A stretch of DNA of 64,000 nt from Gammaproteobacteria bacterium (GTDB lineage Bacteria > Pseudomonadota > Gammaproteobacteria > Ga0077536), in the NCBI GenBank assembly GCA_016191285.1, contig JACPPA010000002.1, positions 202,815 to 266,814 of the forward strand. Reading direction: 5' to 3'. The notes beneath the pieces are model-generated. The model was not told the origin of the DNA. It did not search any database and saw nothing but the letters and a program-made list of their open reading frames with translations. Shown here in pieces: positions 9,055 through 18,199 of the stretch. Made by a program: the position numbers and the translations under genes. Position 1 is the first letter of the stretch, and each line of letters begins with the position of its first letter.

Positions 9055-9688
9055 GCTCGGCGGTAGTCTGTGGCGGAGCCCACAACTTCGCGAATGGCTG
9101 AGCGTGCTAGCGACAAGTACGCGATCGTGCGTGATTGTTCCGGGTGGGGGCTGCTTCGTGGGCGCGGTCGCTGCGACGCAGGCGCATTGGCGGTATTCCG
9201 ATAATGCCGCGCACCAGATGGCGATGCTGAGTATGGCGCAATACGGCTTGATGCTGGGCGCCTTGGAACCACGTCTGCGCGTGACTGATTTCGCGTCGTT
9301 GGCGGTTGGCGGCGATCCGGCTGGCAGTTGCGTTTATCTCCCAACGCTCGCGGATTGCACGGCCATGGAAAATTTACCGTGGGATTGGTCGGTCAGCGCC
9401 GATAGCGTGGCGTTATGGTTAGCCGGAGCGATCGACGCGACTGCACTGGTGCTCCTTAAGGCTCGACCGCCGGCGCGCGACGCAACGGATTCGGCGGCAT
9501 TGGCCGTGGAGGGTTTCATTGATCGCCATTTCGCGCTGCTGCAGCGTCGCGTTAATTTGCCGGTGATCTGGTTTGCCTCGGGAGAAGTCGGACGCTTCCA
9601 GGGGGCTCTTCAACTGGGTGAATTTAATTTTCCCGATCGCCTGATTAAGGAAACTCTGAATAAGTCCCTCCTGGACTTTTCAGAGTAA
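9026..9688 (+). CDS. Amino-acid-kinase-fold protein of the C1 cluster (MfnE-like)
   Basis: 220 residues of the aspartate/glutamate/uridylate kinase superfamily. The N-terminus VVKLGGSLW (8-16) is the phosphate loop, VPGGGCFVGAV follows near 40, and ADCTAM and FIDRHFALL lie in the C-terminal half. Archaeal MfnE, of the same superfamily, phosphorylates an aminomethylfuran intermediate of methanofuran. The start at 9026 lies 29 bases inside pabB, implying coupled translation. Only a short hydrophobic C-terminal tail follows the kinase core, and the last 35 coding bases form a hairpin. Substrate not shown. Confidence 0.78.
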   Translation: MPKSPTWVVKLGGSLWRSPQLREWLSVLATSTRSCVIVPGGGCFVGAVAATQAHWRYSDNAAHQMAMLSMAQYGLMLGALEPRLRVTDFASLAVGGDPAGSCVYLPTLADCTAMENLPWDWSVSADSVALWLAGAIDATALVLLKARPPARDATDSAALAVEGFIDRHFALLQRRVNLPVIWFASGEVGRFQGALQLGEFNFPDRLIKETLNKSLLDFSE

Positions 9689-9806
9689 GGAAAACAAAAA
9701 GTGCCATTTTTGTTTTCCTTCATGTTCAACGGTCTTCGACCATTGAACATGGCGGCACTTCCCTGTGCTTTAAGGAACCTCTGCCTTTTGCAGAGATTCC
9801 TTAAAG
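9654..9806. repeat. Array of four tandem hairpins at the end of the C1 operon
   Basis: Four stems follow one another: 9654-9667/9673-9685 (one bulge, inside the gene end), 9687-9700/9707-9720 (14 perfect pairs, 6-base loop), 9721-9729/9743-9751 (with an inner GGTC/GACC stem), and 9768-9777/9797-9806 (with an inner CTCTGC/GCAGAG stem). AAGTGCC (9699-9705) can also pair with GGCACTT (9754-9760), giving an alternative fold around the third hairpin. The second stem ends in a T-rich arm and can act as a terminator. The whole may stabilise the 3' end of the pabB-kinase mRNA. Confidence 0.8.
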
Positions 9807-9897
9807 GTTAATCGAAGCGAGCAAAGCGTGGATGGCACGGCCGGGGGCCGAACGTGCTGGCAGGTCGGCCAGCGCAAGAAGATGAGGCGGGGTTCGT

Positions 9898-9937
9898 GAT
9901 TAAAAGGAAGCCAGCGGCCGGAAACCCGGCCGCTGGC
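9898..9937 (-). terminator. Intrinsic terminator of nrdAB
   Basis: A 12-bp perfect stem (GCCAGCGGCCGG at 9910-9921 with its complement at 9926-9937) and an AAAC loop. Read on the minus strand it is followed by CTTCCTTTTAATC and lies about 50 bases past the nrdB stop. The region between the upstream hairpin array and this stem (9807-9897) shows no gene. Confidence 0.85.
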
Positions 9938-9988
9938 TCAATGCGACGCGACTTAGCTCCATACAAGGAGGTCTGGTCTAATGCCCAA

Positions 9989-11251
9989 TTAGTCCCAGCT
10001 AAGCGCGCCGCCAGTCTGGTACTCAGTTACTCGAGTTTCAAAAAAATTCTTTTCCTTCTTAAGGTCGATTACTTCACTCATCCACGGGAATGGATTGGTC
10101 GCGCCGACGTATTGTTCAGCTAACCCAATCTGCGCACAGCGACGGTTGGCGATATAGTGCAAGTACTCTTCAAACATATTCGCATTAAGACCTAACACTC
10201 CGCGCGGCATCGTGTCTTGCGCATAGCGAATTTCAAACTCAATCGCATCCTTGACCAGCGCGATAATTTCGCGCTGGAACTCTTCCGTCCACAAATGCGG
10301 ATTTTCAACTTTGATCTGGTTGATGACATCGATGCCGAAATTCATGTGCATCGATTCATCGCGCAAGATGTATTGAAATTGTTCGGCCACGCCAGTCATT
10401 TTGTTCCGTCGGCCCATCGACAGCACTTGGACGAACCCAACGTAGAAAAAGATTCCTTCGAATACCACATAGAAGGCGATTAAGTCGCGCAACAAGCGCT
10501 GATCCGCCGCCGCGGTCCCGGTCTTGAACAGCGGATCGCCCAAACTCTCGGTAAAGCGCATCGCCCACGAGGCCTTCTCGTGCACCGCCGGGATCTCGCG
10601 ATACATGTTGAAAATTTCGGCTTCATCCAGCCCGAGGCTTTCCACGCAGTATTGGTATGCATGCGTGTGCAGGGCTTCCTCGAACGCTTGGCGCAGCAAG
10701 TACTGACGGCACTCCGGATTCGTGATGTGGCGGTACACCGCGAGCACGAGATTGTTCGCCACCAGCGAATCGGCCGTCGAGAAAAAGCCCAGGTTGCGCT
10801 TGATGATGCGACGTTCGTCCTCGGTTAGGCCGTCGCGGCTTTTCCATAACGCGACATCCGCGTTCATGTTGATTTCTTGCGGCATCCAATGATTCGCGCA
10901 GGCGTTGAGATACTTCTGCCACGCCCACTTGTACTTGAACGGAACCAATTGATTCAGATCCGCGCGGCAATTGATCATGCGCTTGTCATCCACCGCCAAG
11001 CGGCGTGCGCCAAATTCGACCTGCTCCAGGCCGGTGACTCCGGTATAGGCAGGGTCACGCTCCATGACTTCCTGCGCCACCGCCACCAGTTCCGGCGAGC
11101 GATCTTGCGTCACCGGCATCGCCGCGACTGCGGTTCGCAGTTGTTCGACGCGGTCCAAGGCCGCTAGCGCCTCGCCAGCGAACATCCCCTTGGTAAAGCC
11201 AGTGTCCGATGACTGTTTGAACTTCGCGACTGGATCGTCCCAACTCAACAT
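9989..11251 (-). CDS. nrdB: Ribonucleoside-diphosphate reductase class I, beta subunit
   Basis: Small subunit of aerobic ribonucleotide reductase. It houses the diiron centre and radical that start reduction by NrdA. The 420-residue protein is slightly longer than E. coli NrdB. Metal-ligand segments are visible: [27 protein letters not shown] (E-x2-H) and [10 protein letters not shown] (E-x2-H), with [10 protein letters not shown] before them. The C-terminal tail [10 protein letters not shown] would dock to NrdA. It lies 56 bases downstream of nrdA on the same strand and ends at a strong terminator, so the two form one transcript. Confidence 0.96.
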   Translation of the reverse strand: MLSWDDPVAKFKQSSDTGFTKGMFAGEALAALDRVEQLRTAVAAMPVTQDRSPELVAVAQEVMERDPAYTGVTGLEQVEFGARRLAVDDKRMINCRADLNQLVPFKYKWAWQKYLNACANHWMPQEINMNADVALWKSRDGLTEDERRIIKRNLGFFSTADSLVANNLVLAVYRHITNPECRQYLLRQAFEEALHTHAYQYCVESLGLDEAEIFNMYREIPAVHEKASWAMRFTESLGDPLFKTGTAAADQRLLRDLIAFYVVFEGIFFYVGFVQVLSMGRRNKMTGVAEQFQYILRDESMHMNFGIDVINQIKVENPHLWTEEFQREIIALVKDAIEFEIRYAQDTMPRGVLGLNANMFEEYLHYIANRRCAQIGLAEQYVGATNPFPWMSEVIDLKKEKNFFETRVTEYQTGGALSWD

Positions 11252-11307
11252 TAAATGCCCCCTAATTGATCGTTTTTAAAACCGGCATACACATGCTGCA
11301 GATTTAT

Positions 11308-14196
11308 TTATTGACAGGCTTCGCATTCGGGATCGAGCAACGAACACACCTTGGCGCCGTCGCCAAGCATTTCCATCGGCGCCTGCTGAACCGCGTTCAA
11401 GCGGCCATCCTGCAGCGTGCTCTTCTCCACATGGGTTGCCCCCATCGTGCGCAGGTAATACGTGGTTTTCAGGCCGCGCACCCACGCTAATTTATATAAG
11501 TTGTCCATCTTGGCGCCGTTGGGTTCCGCCATATACAGGTTCAATGACTGTGCTTGATCGAGCCATTTCTGCCGGCGCGAACCGGCTTCCACCAACCACC
11601 GTGGATCGACTTCGAACGACGTCGCATAGAGTGCTTTTAAGTCCGGTGGCAAGCGATCGATTTGTGCCACGCTGCCGTCGTAGTACTTGAGGTCATTGAC
11701 CATCACTTCATCCCACAATGCGCGTTCTTTCAGATCATTCACGAGATACATGTTGACTACTGTGAATTCGCCCGACAGATTCGATTTAACGAATAGATTC
11801 TGATACGTCGGCTCGATGGATTGACTGACGCCGCAAATATTCGAGATAGTCGCAGTGGGCGCGATGGCCATGCAGTTTGAATTTCGCATGCCGACCGACA
11901 TGACGCGCTGACGGAGTCCTTCCCAGTCCAAGGTCTGGCTTCGATCTACTTCGAGATAGCCGCCGCGACCCTGCTCCAAAAGATCGATGGAATCGATCGG
12001 CAACACGCCACGGCTCCACAACGAGCCGTCGAAGCTCGGGTACGCGCCGCGCTCGGCCGCCAAGTTGGTCGACGCCTTGATCGCGAAATAACTCGCGGCC
12101 TCCATTGAGCGGTCGGCGAAGTTCACGGCTTCGGGTGTGCTGTAGGGGATCCGCAGCTGATAGAGGCAATCCTGGAAGCCCATGATGCCGAGCCCCACGG
12201 GGCGATGGCGCAGATTCGATGCGCGGGCGGTCGGCACGCTATAGAAGTTATAGTCGATGACATTGTCGAGCATGCGCATCGCCACCGTGACCGTACGCTC
12301 TAACTTCGCGACATCGAGTTCACCATTCTGAATGTGCTGCGCGAGGTTAACCGAGCCCAAATTGCATACCGCAATTTCATGATTGGGCGAAGTGTTCAAG
12401 GTGATTTCGGTGCATAGGTTCGAGCTATGGACCACGCCAACGTGTTGCTGTGGTGAGCGCAAATTGGAGGGATCCTTGAACGCAATCCACGGATGCCCGG
12501 TTTCATACAGCATCCCGAGCATCTTGCGCCACAGGTCTAGCGCGCGCACTTGCTTATGATTCCGGATCTCGCCGCGCGCCGCTTTCGCTTCGTAGTGCGC
12601 GTAACGCCGTTCGAACTCGACGCTATAAAGATCGTGCAAGTCGGGCACGTCGTCCGGCGAAAATAAGGTCCATACGCCGTCCTCGCACACCCGTTTCATG
12701 AACAGATCGGGTACCCAGTTCGCGGTGTTCATATCGTGGGTGCGGCGGCGATCGTCGCCGGTGTTCTTGCGCAACTCGACGAATTCCTCGATGTCGATAT
12801 GCCAGGTTTCAAGGTATGCGCAAACCGCGCCTTTGCGCTTGCCGCCTTGATTGACCGCGACGGCGGTGTCGTTGGCCACTTTTAAGAACGGCACCACACC
12901 CTGGGATTTACCGTTCGTCCCCTTGATATGCGCGCCCATTCCACGCACGGGCGTCCAATCGTTGCCGAGGCCACCCGCGAATTTCGAGAGTAAGGCGTTA
13001 TCGCGAATCGCCCCGAAAATGCCATCGAGATCGTCAGGTACCGACGTTAAATAGCACGATGACAATTGCGGGCGGAGCGTGCCGGAGTTAAACAGGGTGG
13101 GCGTGCTGTTCATGAAATCGAAAGTCGACAGCAGATTGTAAAAATCGATCGCCCACTTCTCCGGCTCGATTTCATTGATCGCCAACCCCATCGCGACGCG
13201 CATGAAGAACGCCTGAGGCAGTTCGAAACGCACCTCGTCATATTGCAGGAAGTAACGGTCGTAGAGGGTCTGCAAGCCCAGATAATTGAATTGAAAGTCG
13301 CGCTCGGCGCGCAGTGCAAGTCCGAGCCGTTTTAGATCGAAGTTGCCGAGTCGGGGGTCCATCAATTCGAGATCAATGGCGCGCTTGATATAGCTCTCGA
13401 AATAATGGGGATAGCGCTCGGCCATTTCATTTTGCGTTGCCGCGTCGCCGTGATTCCCGACGTAAGACAATGCTTCGTGCCGCAACGAGTCGAGCAGCAT
13501 GCGCGCCGCGACAAAGGTGTAATTAGGTTCGCGTTCGATGAAGGTCCGCGCGCTCATGATCAGCGCTTTCGAGACATCGGCTTCAGCGACGCCGTCGAAT
13601 AGTGAACGCATGGCTTCGGTTAGGACCAGTTCGGGCTCGGTGTTTTCGATTTCCTGGCAGGCTTCGACGACGGTCCGGCGCAAGCGGCCTTCGTCCAAGC
13701 TGATGCGAGTGCCGTCTTTACGCGTCACGCCGAGTCCAGGGCGCCGACCTTCCGCGATGTTGGTTTGCTCAAGCTTGCGCTGCCGCTCTCGTGCGCGTTC
13801 GTCACGGTACAACACGTAAGAGCGCGCGACCTTGTGTTGGCCAGTGCGCATCAGCGCTAATTCGACTTGGTCTTGAATGTCTTCGATATGCATCGCGCCG
13901 CCGGTGGGCATACGGCGGGTGATGGCGCGCACGACATGAGCGGCGAGTTCATCGACCGTTTCGTGAACGCGGGTTGAAGCCGCGGCATTACCGCCTTCAA
14001 CAGCCAGAAACGCTTTGGTCATCGCAATCTTGATCTTGTCGCCGTCGAAGGCCGTCACTTTCCCGTTACGCCGTATCACTTTGAACTCGCCAGGCGCGGT
14101 CGCGGCCACTTCGGGCTGCAAGGCGGGAGCGCCGGGTGTCGCAGTCCAAAGCGTGCGGCCCGAGCCGTGGGTGACGGTGGTATTTTCCAGCTCCAT
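11308..14196 (-). CDS. nrdA: Ribonucleoside-diphosphate reductase class I, alpha subunit with tandem ATP-cones
   Basis: Catalytic subunit that reduces ribonucleoside diphosphates. 962 residues from the ATG at 14196, chosen because AGGGGAG lies just upstream; the frame runs 33 codons further without a ribosome site. An ATP-cone starts with VIRRNGKVTAFDGDKI and a second, weaker cone with VTRKDGTRISLDEGRL, as in Pseudomonas-type NrdA. Catalytic-barrel landmarks are SSCYLTSVPDD, the CTEITLN segment and AVCNLGSVNL. The C-terminal CSLLDPECEACQ supplies the swinging cysteines that are re-reduced by thioredoxin or glutaredoxin. Confidence 0.96.
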   Translation of the reverse strand: MELENTTVTHGSGRTLWTATPGAPALQPEVAATAPGEFKVIRRNGKVTAFDGDKIKIAMTKAFLAVEGGNAAASTRVHETVDELAAHVVRAITRRMPTGGAMHIEDIQDQVELALMRTGQHKVARSYVLYRDERARERQRKLEQTNIAEGRRPGLGVTRKDGTRISLDEGRLRRTVVEACQEIENTEPELVLTEAMRSLFDGVAEADVSKALIMSARTFIEREPNYTFVAARMLLDSLRHEALSYVGNHGDAATQNEMAERYPHYFESYIKRAIDLELMDPRLGNFDLKRLGLALRAERDFQFNYLGLQTLYDRYFLQYDEVRFELPQAFFMRVAMGLAINEIEPEKWAIDFYNLLSTFDFMNSTPTLFNSGTLRPQLSSCYLTSVPDDLDGIFGAIRDNALLSKFAGGLGNDWTPVRGMGAHIKGTNGKSQGVVPFLKVANDTAVAVNQGGKRKGAVCAYLETWHIDIEEFVELRKNTGDDRRRTHDMNTANWVPDLFMKRVCEDGVWTLFSPDDVPDLHDLYSVEFERRYAHYEAKAARGEIRNHKQVRALDLWRKMLGMLYETGHPWIAFKDPSNLRSPQQHVGVVHSSNLCTEITLNTSPNHEIAVCNLGSVNLAQHIQNGELDVAKLERTVTVAMRMLDNVIDYNFYSVPTARASNLRHRPVGLGIMGFQDCLYQLRIPYSTPEAVNFADRSMEAASYFAIKASTNLAAERGAYPSFDGSLWSRGVLPIDSIDLLEQGRGGYLEVDRSQTLDWEGLRQRVMSVGMRNSNCMAIAPTATISNICGVSQSIEPTYQNLFVKSNLSGEFTVVNMYLVNDLKERALWDEVMVNDLKYYDGSVAQIDRLPPDLKALYATSFEVDPRWLVEAGSRRQKWLDQAQSLNLYMAEPNGAKMDNLYKLAWVRGLKTTYYLRTMGATHVEKSTLQDGRLNAVQQAPMEMLGDGAKVCSLLDPECEACQ

Positions 14197-14282
14197 GCAC
14201 ACTCCCCTGCTACGGATATCGAGGTTGATGACGGGCCTGTGACCGGGCCTTCGAAGTTTTTTATGATTATCGTGTAAACGAT

Positions 14283-14339
14283 TGTATAACACCACAATAA
14301 AATGTGGTCAAGGATTATACAAACCACAAGATAGTGTGT
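14283..14339 (-). promoter_or_regulatory. nrdA promoter with two NrdR-like boxes
   Basis: On the minus strand, TTGACC (14306-14311) and TATACA (14283-14288) are spaced by 17 bases, a good sigma-70 promoter 87 bases before the nrdA start. Two 16-base palindromic sites, CCACAATAAAATGTGG (14292-14307) and CCACAAGATAGTGTGT (14324-14339), resemble the NrdR consensus. Their starts are 32 bases apart, about three helical turns, the usual arrangement. The first box fills the promoter spacer, so NrdR would repress nrdAB when dATP is plentiful. The nrdR gene is not in this window. Confidence 0.85.
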
Positions 14340-14517
14340 TCGAGGGGCGCATTCTACGACCTAACGCCAAGCATAAGTAAACTGATTTTGGAGGGTTCAG
14401 AAATGAAGTCGAACGAGATCAGACGCTTAGAATTTATTGCCGCAGTGCACGCTGAGCGGCGACCAAATTGACCTAAGCAAAAGCGGCTATGACGGCGGGC
14501 TGGAACGAGCGCGCTAT

Positions 14518-15189
14518 TTACACTGGCGCGCGTAGATAGATCGGCAACGCCATTTCAGGTGCCGTGCCGTGACCCGTGAGCAGCTTTGCCGCGCCCAAGT
14601 GCGCCACCTCCGTGGCATGGGGAAATCGACACTGGCCGATATCGACCGCCAGCGGCGATAAGCGCGACGTGAGCGCAGCGGCATGCGCTTCCCAACCACG
14701 GCCTAATGCCGCCCACGGATCGAATTCAGGCGGAATTTTGATCGTATCCGGGGCGCCAACCTTATCGGCTGAGACCTCGTGCACTAGCTCAGTAATCGGG
14801 TCCACGCGATAGAGCCCCCAATAGAGTTCGCCGCGTCGCGCATCGAGTGTTGCAAGCTGCCGTGGAATCCGTGTGTGCCGCCAACCCCCCAGCGCGAGTG
14901 CGGCCAAGCTCGACACTGCGACCACCGGTAAATCATGCGCCAGCGCAATGCCATGTGCGGCGCTGGCGGCGATTCGCACCCCAGTAAACGCGCCGGGACC
15001 GGCGCCGAATGCGACGCCGTCGAGTTGACTCGAGGTTAGCCCTGCCTCGGCGCAAAGCTCGGCGAGTAAGGGCAAGAGGCGCTCGGTGTGTCGATTGCCG
15101 ACCACTTCTTCGCGCACGAGAATTTCGCCATCGACTAACAGCGCGATGGAACACAATTCGCCAGAAGTATCGAACGCGAGGCATTTCAT
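14518..15189 (-). CDS. tsaB: tRNA threonylcarbamoyladenosine biosynthesis protein TsaB
   Basis: Scaffold partner of TsaD and TsaE in making t6A37 on ANN-decoding tRNAs. The 223-residue protein begins MKCLAFDTSGELCSIAL, the degenerate actin-like phosphate loop of the family, with FGAGPGAFTGVRI near residue 65. The C-terminal half is variable, as is normal. The 321 bases downstream, up to nrdA, hold the nrdA promoter and a 22-codon plus-strand frame (14403-14471) with a GGAGGG site, which is too short to call. Confidence 0.93.
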   Translation of the reverse strand: MKCLAFDTSGELCSIALLVDGEILVREEVVGNRHTERLLPLLAELCAEAGLTSSQLDGVAFGAGPGAFTGVRIAASAAHGIALAHDLPVVAVSSLAALALGGWRHTRIPRQLATLDARRGELYWGLYRVDPITELVHEVSADKVGAPDTIKIPPEFDPWAALGRGWEAHAAALTSRLSPLAVDIGQCRFPHATEVAHLGAAKLLTGHGTAPEMALPIYLRAPV

Positions 15190-15303
15190 GGAGCGCAGAG
15201 TGAAGCTGAGAACCGGTACTCATCATAGCGCACACATCGGCACTTCCCTGCGACCCAACCCACTCACGAGCGGGTGTGCTCGACATCGGTATAATCGGCG
15301 CCG

Positions 15304-16548
15304 ATGTTCACTCCGCTCGAAACCTTTATCGCCTGGCGCTACACGCGCGCGCCGCGCCGGACTCAATTTATCTCGTTGATTTCGGCGATTTCGATCGGCG
15401 GCGTGGCGCTCGGCATTATCGCCTTGCTGACCATTCTCTCGATCATGAATGGGTTTGAAGCCGAGATGCGCGAGCGATTATTAGGAATGTCGGCGCACCT
15501 CGAAGTCAAAGCCCGCCACGGCCCACTGCAGCACTGGGAGCAGGTTGCCCGCGAGCTTGCGGCGCACGCCGATGTGGTTGGCGTCGCACCGTTCGTCGAT
15601 CGCCAAGCCATGTTGACCCGCTACGGCGAAGTGCAGGGCGCGACGGTGTTGGGGATCGATCCGAATCGTGAAAATTTAGTCAGTGTCTTAGGCGCACGAA
15701 TGCGTCAAGGCAGTCTGGCGGCCTTGCAACCGGGACGTTTTGGCGTCGTAGTCGGGCGCGGTCTTGCCGATTCGTTGCGCCTAACCGTCGGCGATGATGT
15801 GACCTTAATCCTGGCCGAGCCTCTACGTACCGCGACCGGCATGTTGCCGCGGCTCAAACGCTGTTTTGTCGTTGGGATCTTCGAAGCTGGCGTGCAGGAA
15901 TACGATACCGCGACGATTTATCTGAACTTGCAGGATGCGCAGCGGCTGTTTCGTTTGACCGATGGCGTTGACGGACTGCATGTCAAACTCACCGACGCCT
16001 TTCTCGCCGAAGCGATCGGTCGCGAGTTATTCGCCGGTGCAGCTCCATATGTGGTCACGGATTGGACCGCGCAGCACGCCAATCTTTTTCGGGCGTTGCA
16101 AACCGAGAAGATCGTCATGTTCGTAATCTTGCTGCTAAGCGTCGCGGTTGCCGCGTTTAATTTGGTCTCGACCTTGGTCATGGTGGTGGCCGAGAAATCG
16201 GCGCAGATCGCCATCTTACAAACCCTGGGCATGACGCCACGTCGCGTGCTGCGGATATTTATGACGCAAGGCGCGCTGGTCGGCGCCACCGGTGTGACCT
16301 TGGGCACGCTGGGCGGGGTCTTACTCGCACGCCATGTCGAAGCGATAATTGCGTGGCTTGAAGCGACATTCCGCTTCAAGATCTTGGCGCCGGACGTCTA
16401 CTACATCAGCCATATTCCGGCGCAGCTAGAGGTGAGCGATGTCGCACTGACGTTTGTTTATTCGCTGGCGCTGTGTCTAGTGGCGCCGTTGTACCCAGCG
16501 TGGCTCGCAAGCCAAACTCAGCCAGCCGAGGCCTTACGCTATGAATGA
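15304..16548 (+). CDS. lolC: Lipoprotein-releasing ABC transporter permease LolC/LolE
   Basis: Inner-membrane permease that passes outer-membrane lipoproteins to LolA. The 414-residue protein has the FtsX/MacB layout: an N-terminal helix after [21 protein letters not shown], a periplasmic domain of about 220 residues, then three helices in the C-terminal third. The motif [24 protein letters not shown] is typical of Lol permeases. Only one permease gene is present before lolD, as in bacteria using a single LolF-type homodimer, or the second lies elsewhere. TATAAT occurs at 15290-15295, very close to the start. It overlaps lolD by eight bases. Confidence 0.94.
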   Translation: MFTPLETFIAWRYTRAPRRTQFISLISAISIGGVALGIIALLTILSIMNGFEAEMRERLLGMSAHLEVKARHGPLQHWEQVARELAAHADVVGVAPFVDRQAMLTRYGEVQGATVLGIDPNRENLVSVLGARMRQGSLAALQPGRFGVVVGRGLADSLRLTVGDDVTLILAEPLRTATGMLPRLKRCFVVGIFEAGVQEYDTATIYLNLQDAQRLFRLTDGVDGLHVKLTDAFLAEAIGRELFAGAAPYVVTDWTAQHANLFRALQTEKIVMFVILLLSVAVAAFNLVSTLVMVVAEKSAQIAILQTLGMTPRRVLRIFMTQGALVGATGVTLGTLGGVLLARHVEAIIAWLEATFRFKILAPDVYYISHIPAQLEVSDVALTFVYSLALCLVAPLYPAWLASQTQPAEALRYE

Positions 16549-17230
16549 TGTCGTGCTGCGCGCGCAGGATGTTACTAAACGTTTTGTCGACGGCACGCTC
16601 GATGTCGAAGTGCTGAGTGGCGTTGAGTTAAGCGTGGCGGCCGGCGAGTCTGTCGCTATCCTGGGCGCGTCGGGATCGGGTAAGAGCACATTGTTGCAAA
16701 TCCTCGGTGGATTGGAACAACCGACTCAGGGCCAGATCTGGTGTGTGGGGCGCGAGCTCAGCGGTTTGAACGACCGTGAACGCGGCCTGGTGCGGAACAA
16801 GACCTTGGGCTTCGTCTATCAATTTCATCACTTGTTGCCCGAATTCAGCGCACTTGAAAACGTCGCGATGCCCGAATTGATCGGTGGCACGAGAATCAAA
16901 GTGGCGGCGGAACGCGCTGCCGCGCTGCTCGAGAAAGTCGGGCTTGGACATCGATTGCATCATCGACCGAGTGAGTTATCGGGCGGGGAACGGCAACGCG
17001 TGGCGATAGCACGCGCCCTGGTGATGGAACCGCGCTGCGTGCTGGCCGATGAACCCACGGGCAACTTGGATGAGCAAACCGCGCACCAGACGCTGGCGTT
17101 GATGCTCCGTTTGAAAAATGAGCTACAGACCGCACTGGTGGTGGTCACGCACGATCACGACATCGCGCGCCAGATGGATCGCATCGTCACGCTACATAAC
17201 GGTGTGTTGCAGCCGGGGAATGGGACTTAG
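16541..17230 (+). CDS. lolD: Lipoprotein-releasing ABC transporter ATPase
   Basis: ATPase of the Lol complex. 229 residues with Walker [10 protein letters not shown] (about 45-53), the MacB/LolD-type segment [25 protein letters not shown] signature [15 protein letters not shown], Walker [12 protein letters not shown] and the H-loop VVTHD. It overlaps lolC, so the permease and ATPase are translationally coupled. A structured palindromic element starts 44 bases after the stop. Confidence 0.96.
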   Translation: MNDVVLRAQDVTKRFVDGTLDVEVLSGVELSVAAGESVAILGASGSGKSTLLQILGGLEQPTQGQIWCVGRELSGLNDRERGLVRNKTLGFVYQFHHLLPEFSALENVAMPELIGGTRIKVAAERAAALLEKVGLGHRLHHRPSELSGGERQRVAIARALVMEPRCVLADEPTGNLDEQTAHQTLALMLRLKNELQTALVVVTHDHDIARQMDRIVTLHNGVLQPGNGT

Positions 17231-17273
17231 ATGGCCTTAAAATATGCGCCCGCCAACATCGCGACGTTGGGAG

Positions 17274-17401
17274 GTGGTTGTCGGGTGCGCGCGTAGCGTC
17301 ATTGTGAAGCGTGTGGCGCAGGGATGCGCCACACGCGAAACAGCGACGAGCCGGCCAGGAATGGCCGGCGAGGAAGAGCGGAGCGCGCACCCGACAACCA
17401 C
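17274..17401. repeat. Perfect three-way-junction palindromic element
   Basis: An outer stem of 19 perfect pairs (17274-17292 with 17383-17401) encloses two perfect hairpins: 12 pairs at 17309-17320/17325-17336 with loop GGGA, and 8 pairs at 17350-17357/17362-17369 with loop GGAA. No frame codes through it convincingly and no T tract follows. It lies in the 220-base gap between the convergent lolD and DUF2062 genes. It could be a BIME-type composite repeat, a small mobile palindrome or a structured RNA. Confidence 0.85.
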
Positions 17402-17450
17402 GTGGGCTTCGATTTACGCGCATTTGTTTAATTGTTTTCGCTCCGACTCT

Positions 17451-17990
17451 TTACGACGCGGCCTTGGTTAAACGCCGGCGCCGACGTCGATGCAGACGCA
17501 GTAAGACCTGCAGCCGCCACAAGCCTTGAACCCCGAAATATCCCACCAAGCCGCCGCCCGCCGCGCAGATGGACGATCCCACAAACAGCGGCAGCCAAAT
17601 CTGATTAGCCGCCGCGGTTATGCTCGCGATATCGGCGTGGAACTCAAAGCCCGCTGGCAACCCCGGTGTGCCGGTGACCCAGCCGCCGAGTTTGTAGGCG
17701 AAGAAAAATATCGGCACCAACGTGACGGGGTTCGTAATCCAAATTGACGCCAGCGCGATCGGCAGGTTGACACGCAACGCGACCGCCAGCGGCGGAATGA
17801 GCAGCATGTGAATGGGCACTGGCAAGAACGCGATAAAGAACCCTAGCGCGCAACCACCGGCCACCGAACGTCGACCCAGATGCCACAAATTGGGATCGTG
17901 GAGACGGCGACCTAGCCAGCGTAGCGAAGGGTGCGTCGGCACTTCGCTGCGCTGGCTGAAACGTTGACGAAAGCGTTGTCGAAAATCCAT
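17451..17990 (-). CDS. DUF2062 membrane protein
   Basis: 179 residues of unknown function. After a basic N-terminus (RQRFRQRFSQR), RRSVAGGCALGFFIAFLPVPIHMLL and LRVNLPIALASIWITNPVTLVPIFFFAYKLGGW give the DUF2062 pattern of two or three membrane segments. A further hydrophobic stretch (FVGSSICAAGGGLVGYFGV) precedes a very basic tail. DUF2062 proteins are common beside comEC and lolCDE in gammaproteobacteria, as here. It is divergent from comEC. Confidence 0.88.
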   Translation of the reverse strand: MDFRQRFRQRFSQRSEVPTHPSLRWLGRRLHDPNLWHLGRRSVAGGCALGFFIAFLPVPIHMLLIPPLAVALRVNLPIALASIWITNPVTLVPIFFFAYKLGGWVTGTPGLPAGFEFHADIASITAAANQIWLPLFVGSSICAAGGGLVGYFGVQGLWRLQVLLRLHRRRRRRLTKAAS

Positions 17991-18199
17991 GGGACGTTGT
18001 ACTTCATGCGCGACCTGCCATGCGGCCGGTTTTAGATTGGTTGTACGGTGGAACTGATTCGACCTGGCGACGTCGATGACGCAGCGCTAACAGTTCGATC
18101 ATCGACCGGCCCGTGTATTATACCGGGGCGTTAGACGCGCGTGCACCGCGAATGTGCCCCGGAATTTTCTGGTTATCGAATTCGTCAAGGATGACGATC

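Noticed and set aside
9654-9806. Integron attC-like site
   Set aside because: The stems look recombination-like, but no integron integrase, cassette array or conserved attC end motifs are present.
9854-10123. Plus-strand 89-codon frame over the nrdB 3' end
   Set aside because: It runs through the nrd terminator hairpin and into nrdB antisense, and has no recognisable product.
14197-14295. 33-codon N-terminal extension of NrdA
   Set aside because: The extension spans the -10 element of the promoter and lacks a ribosome site. The ATG at 14196 has one.
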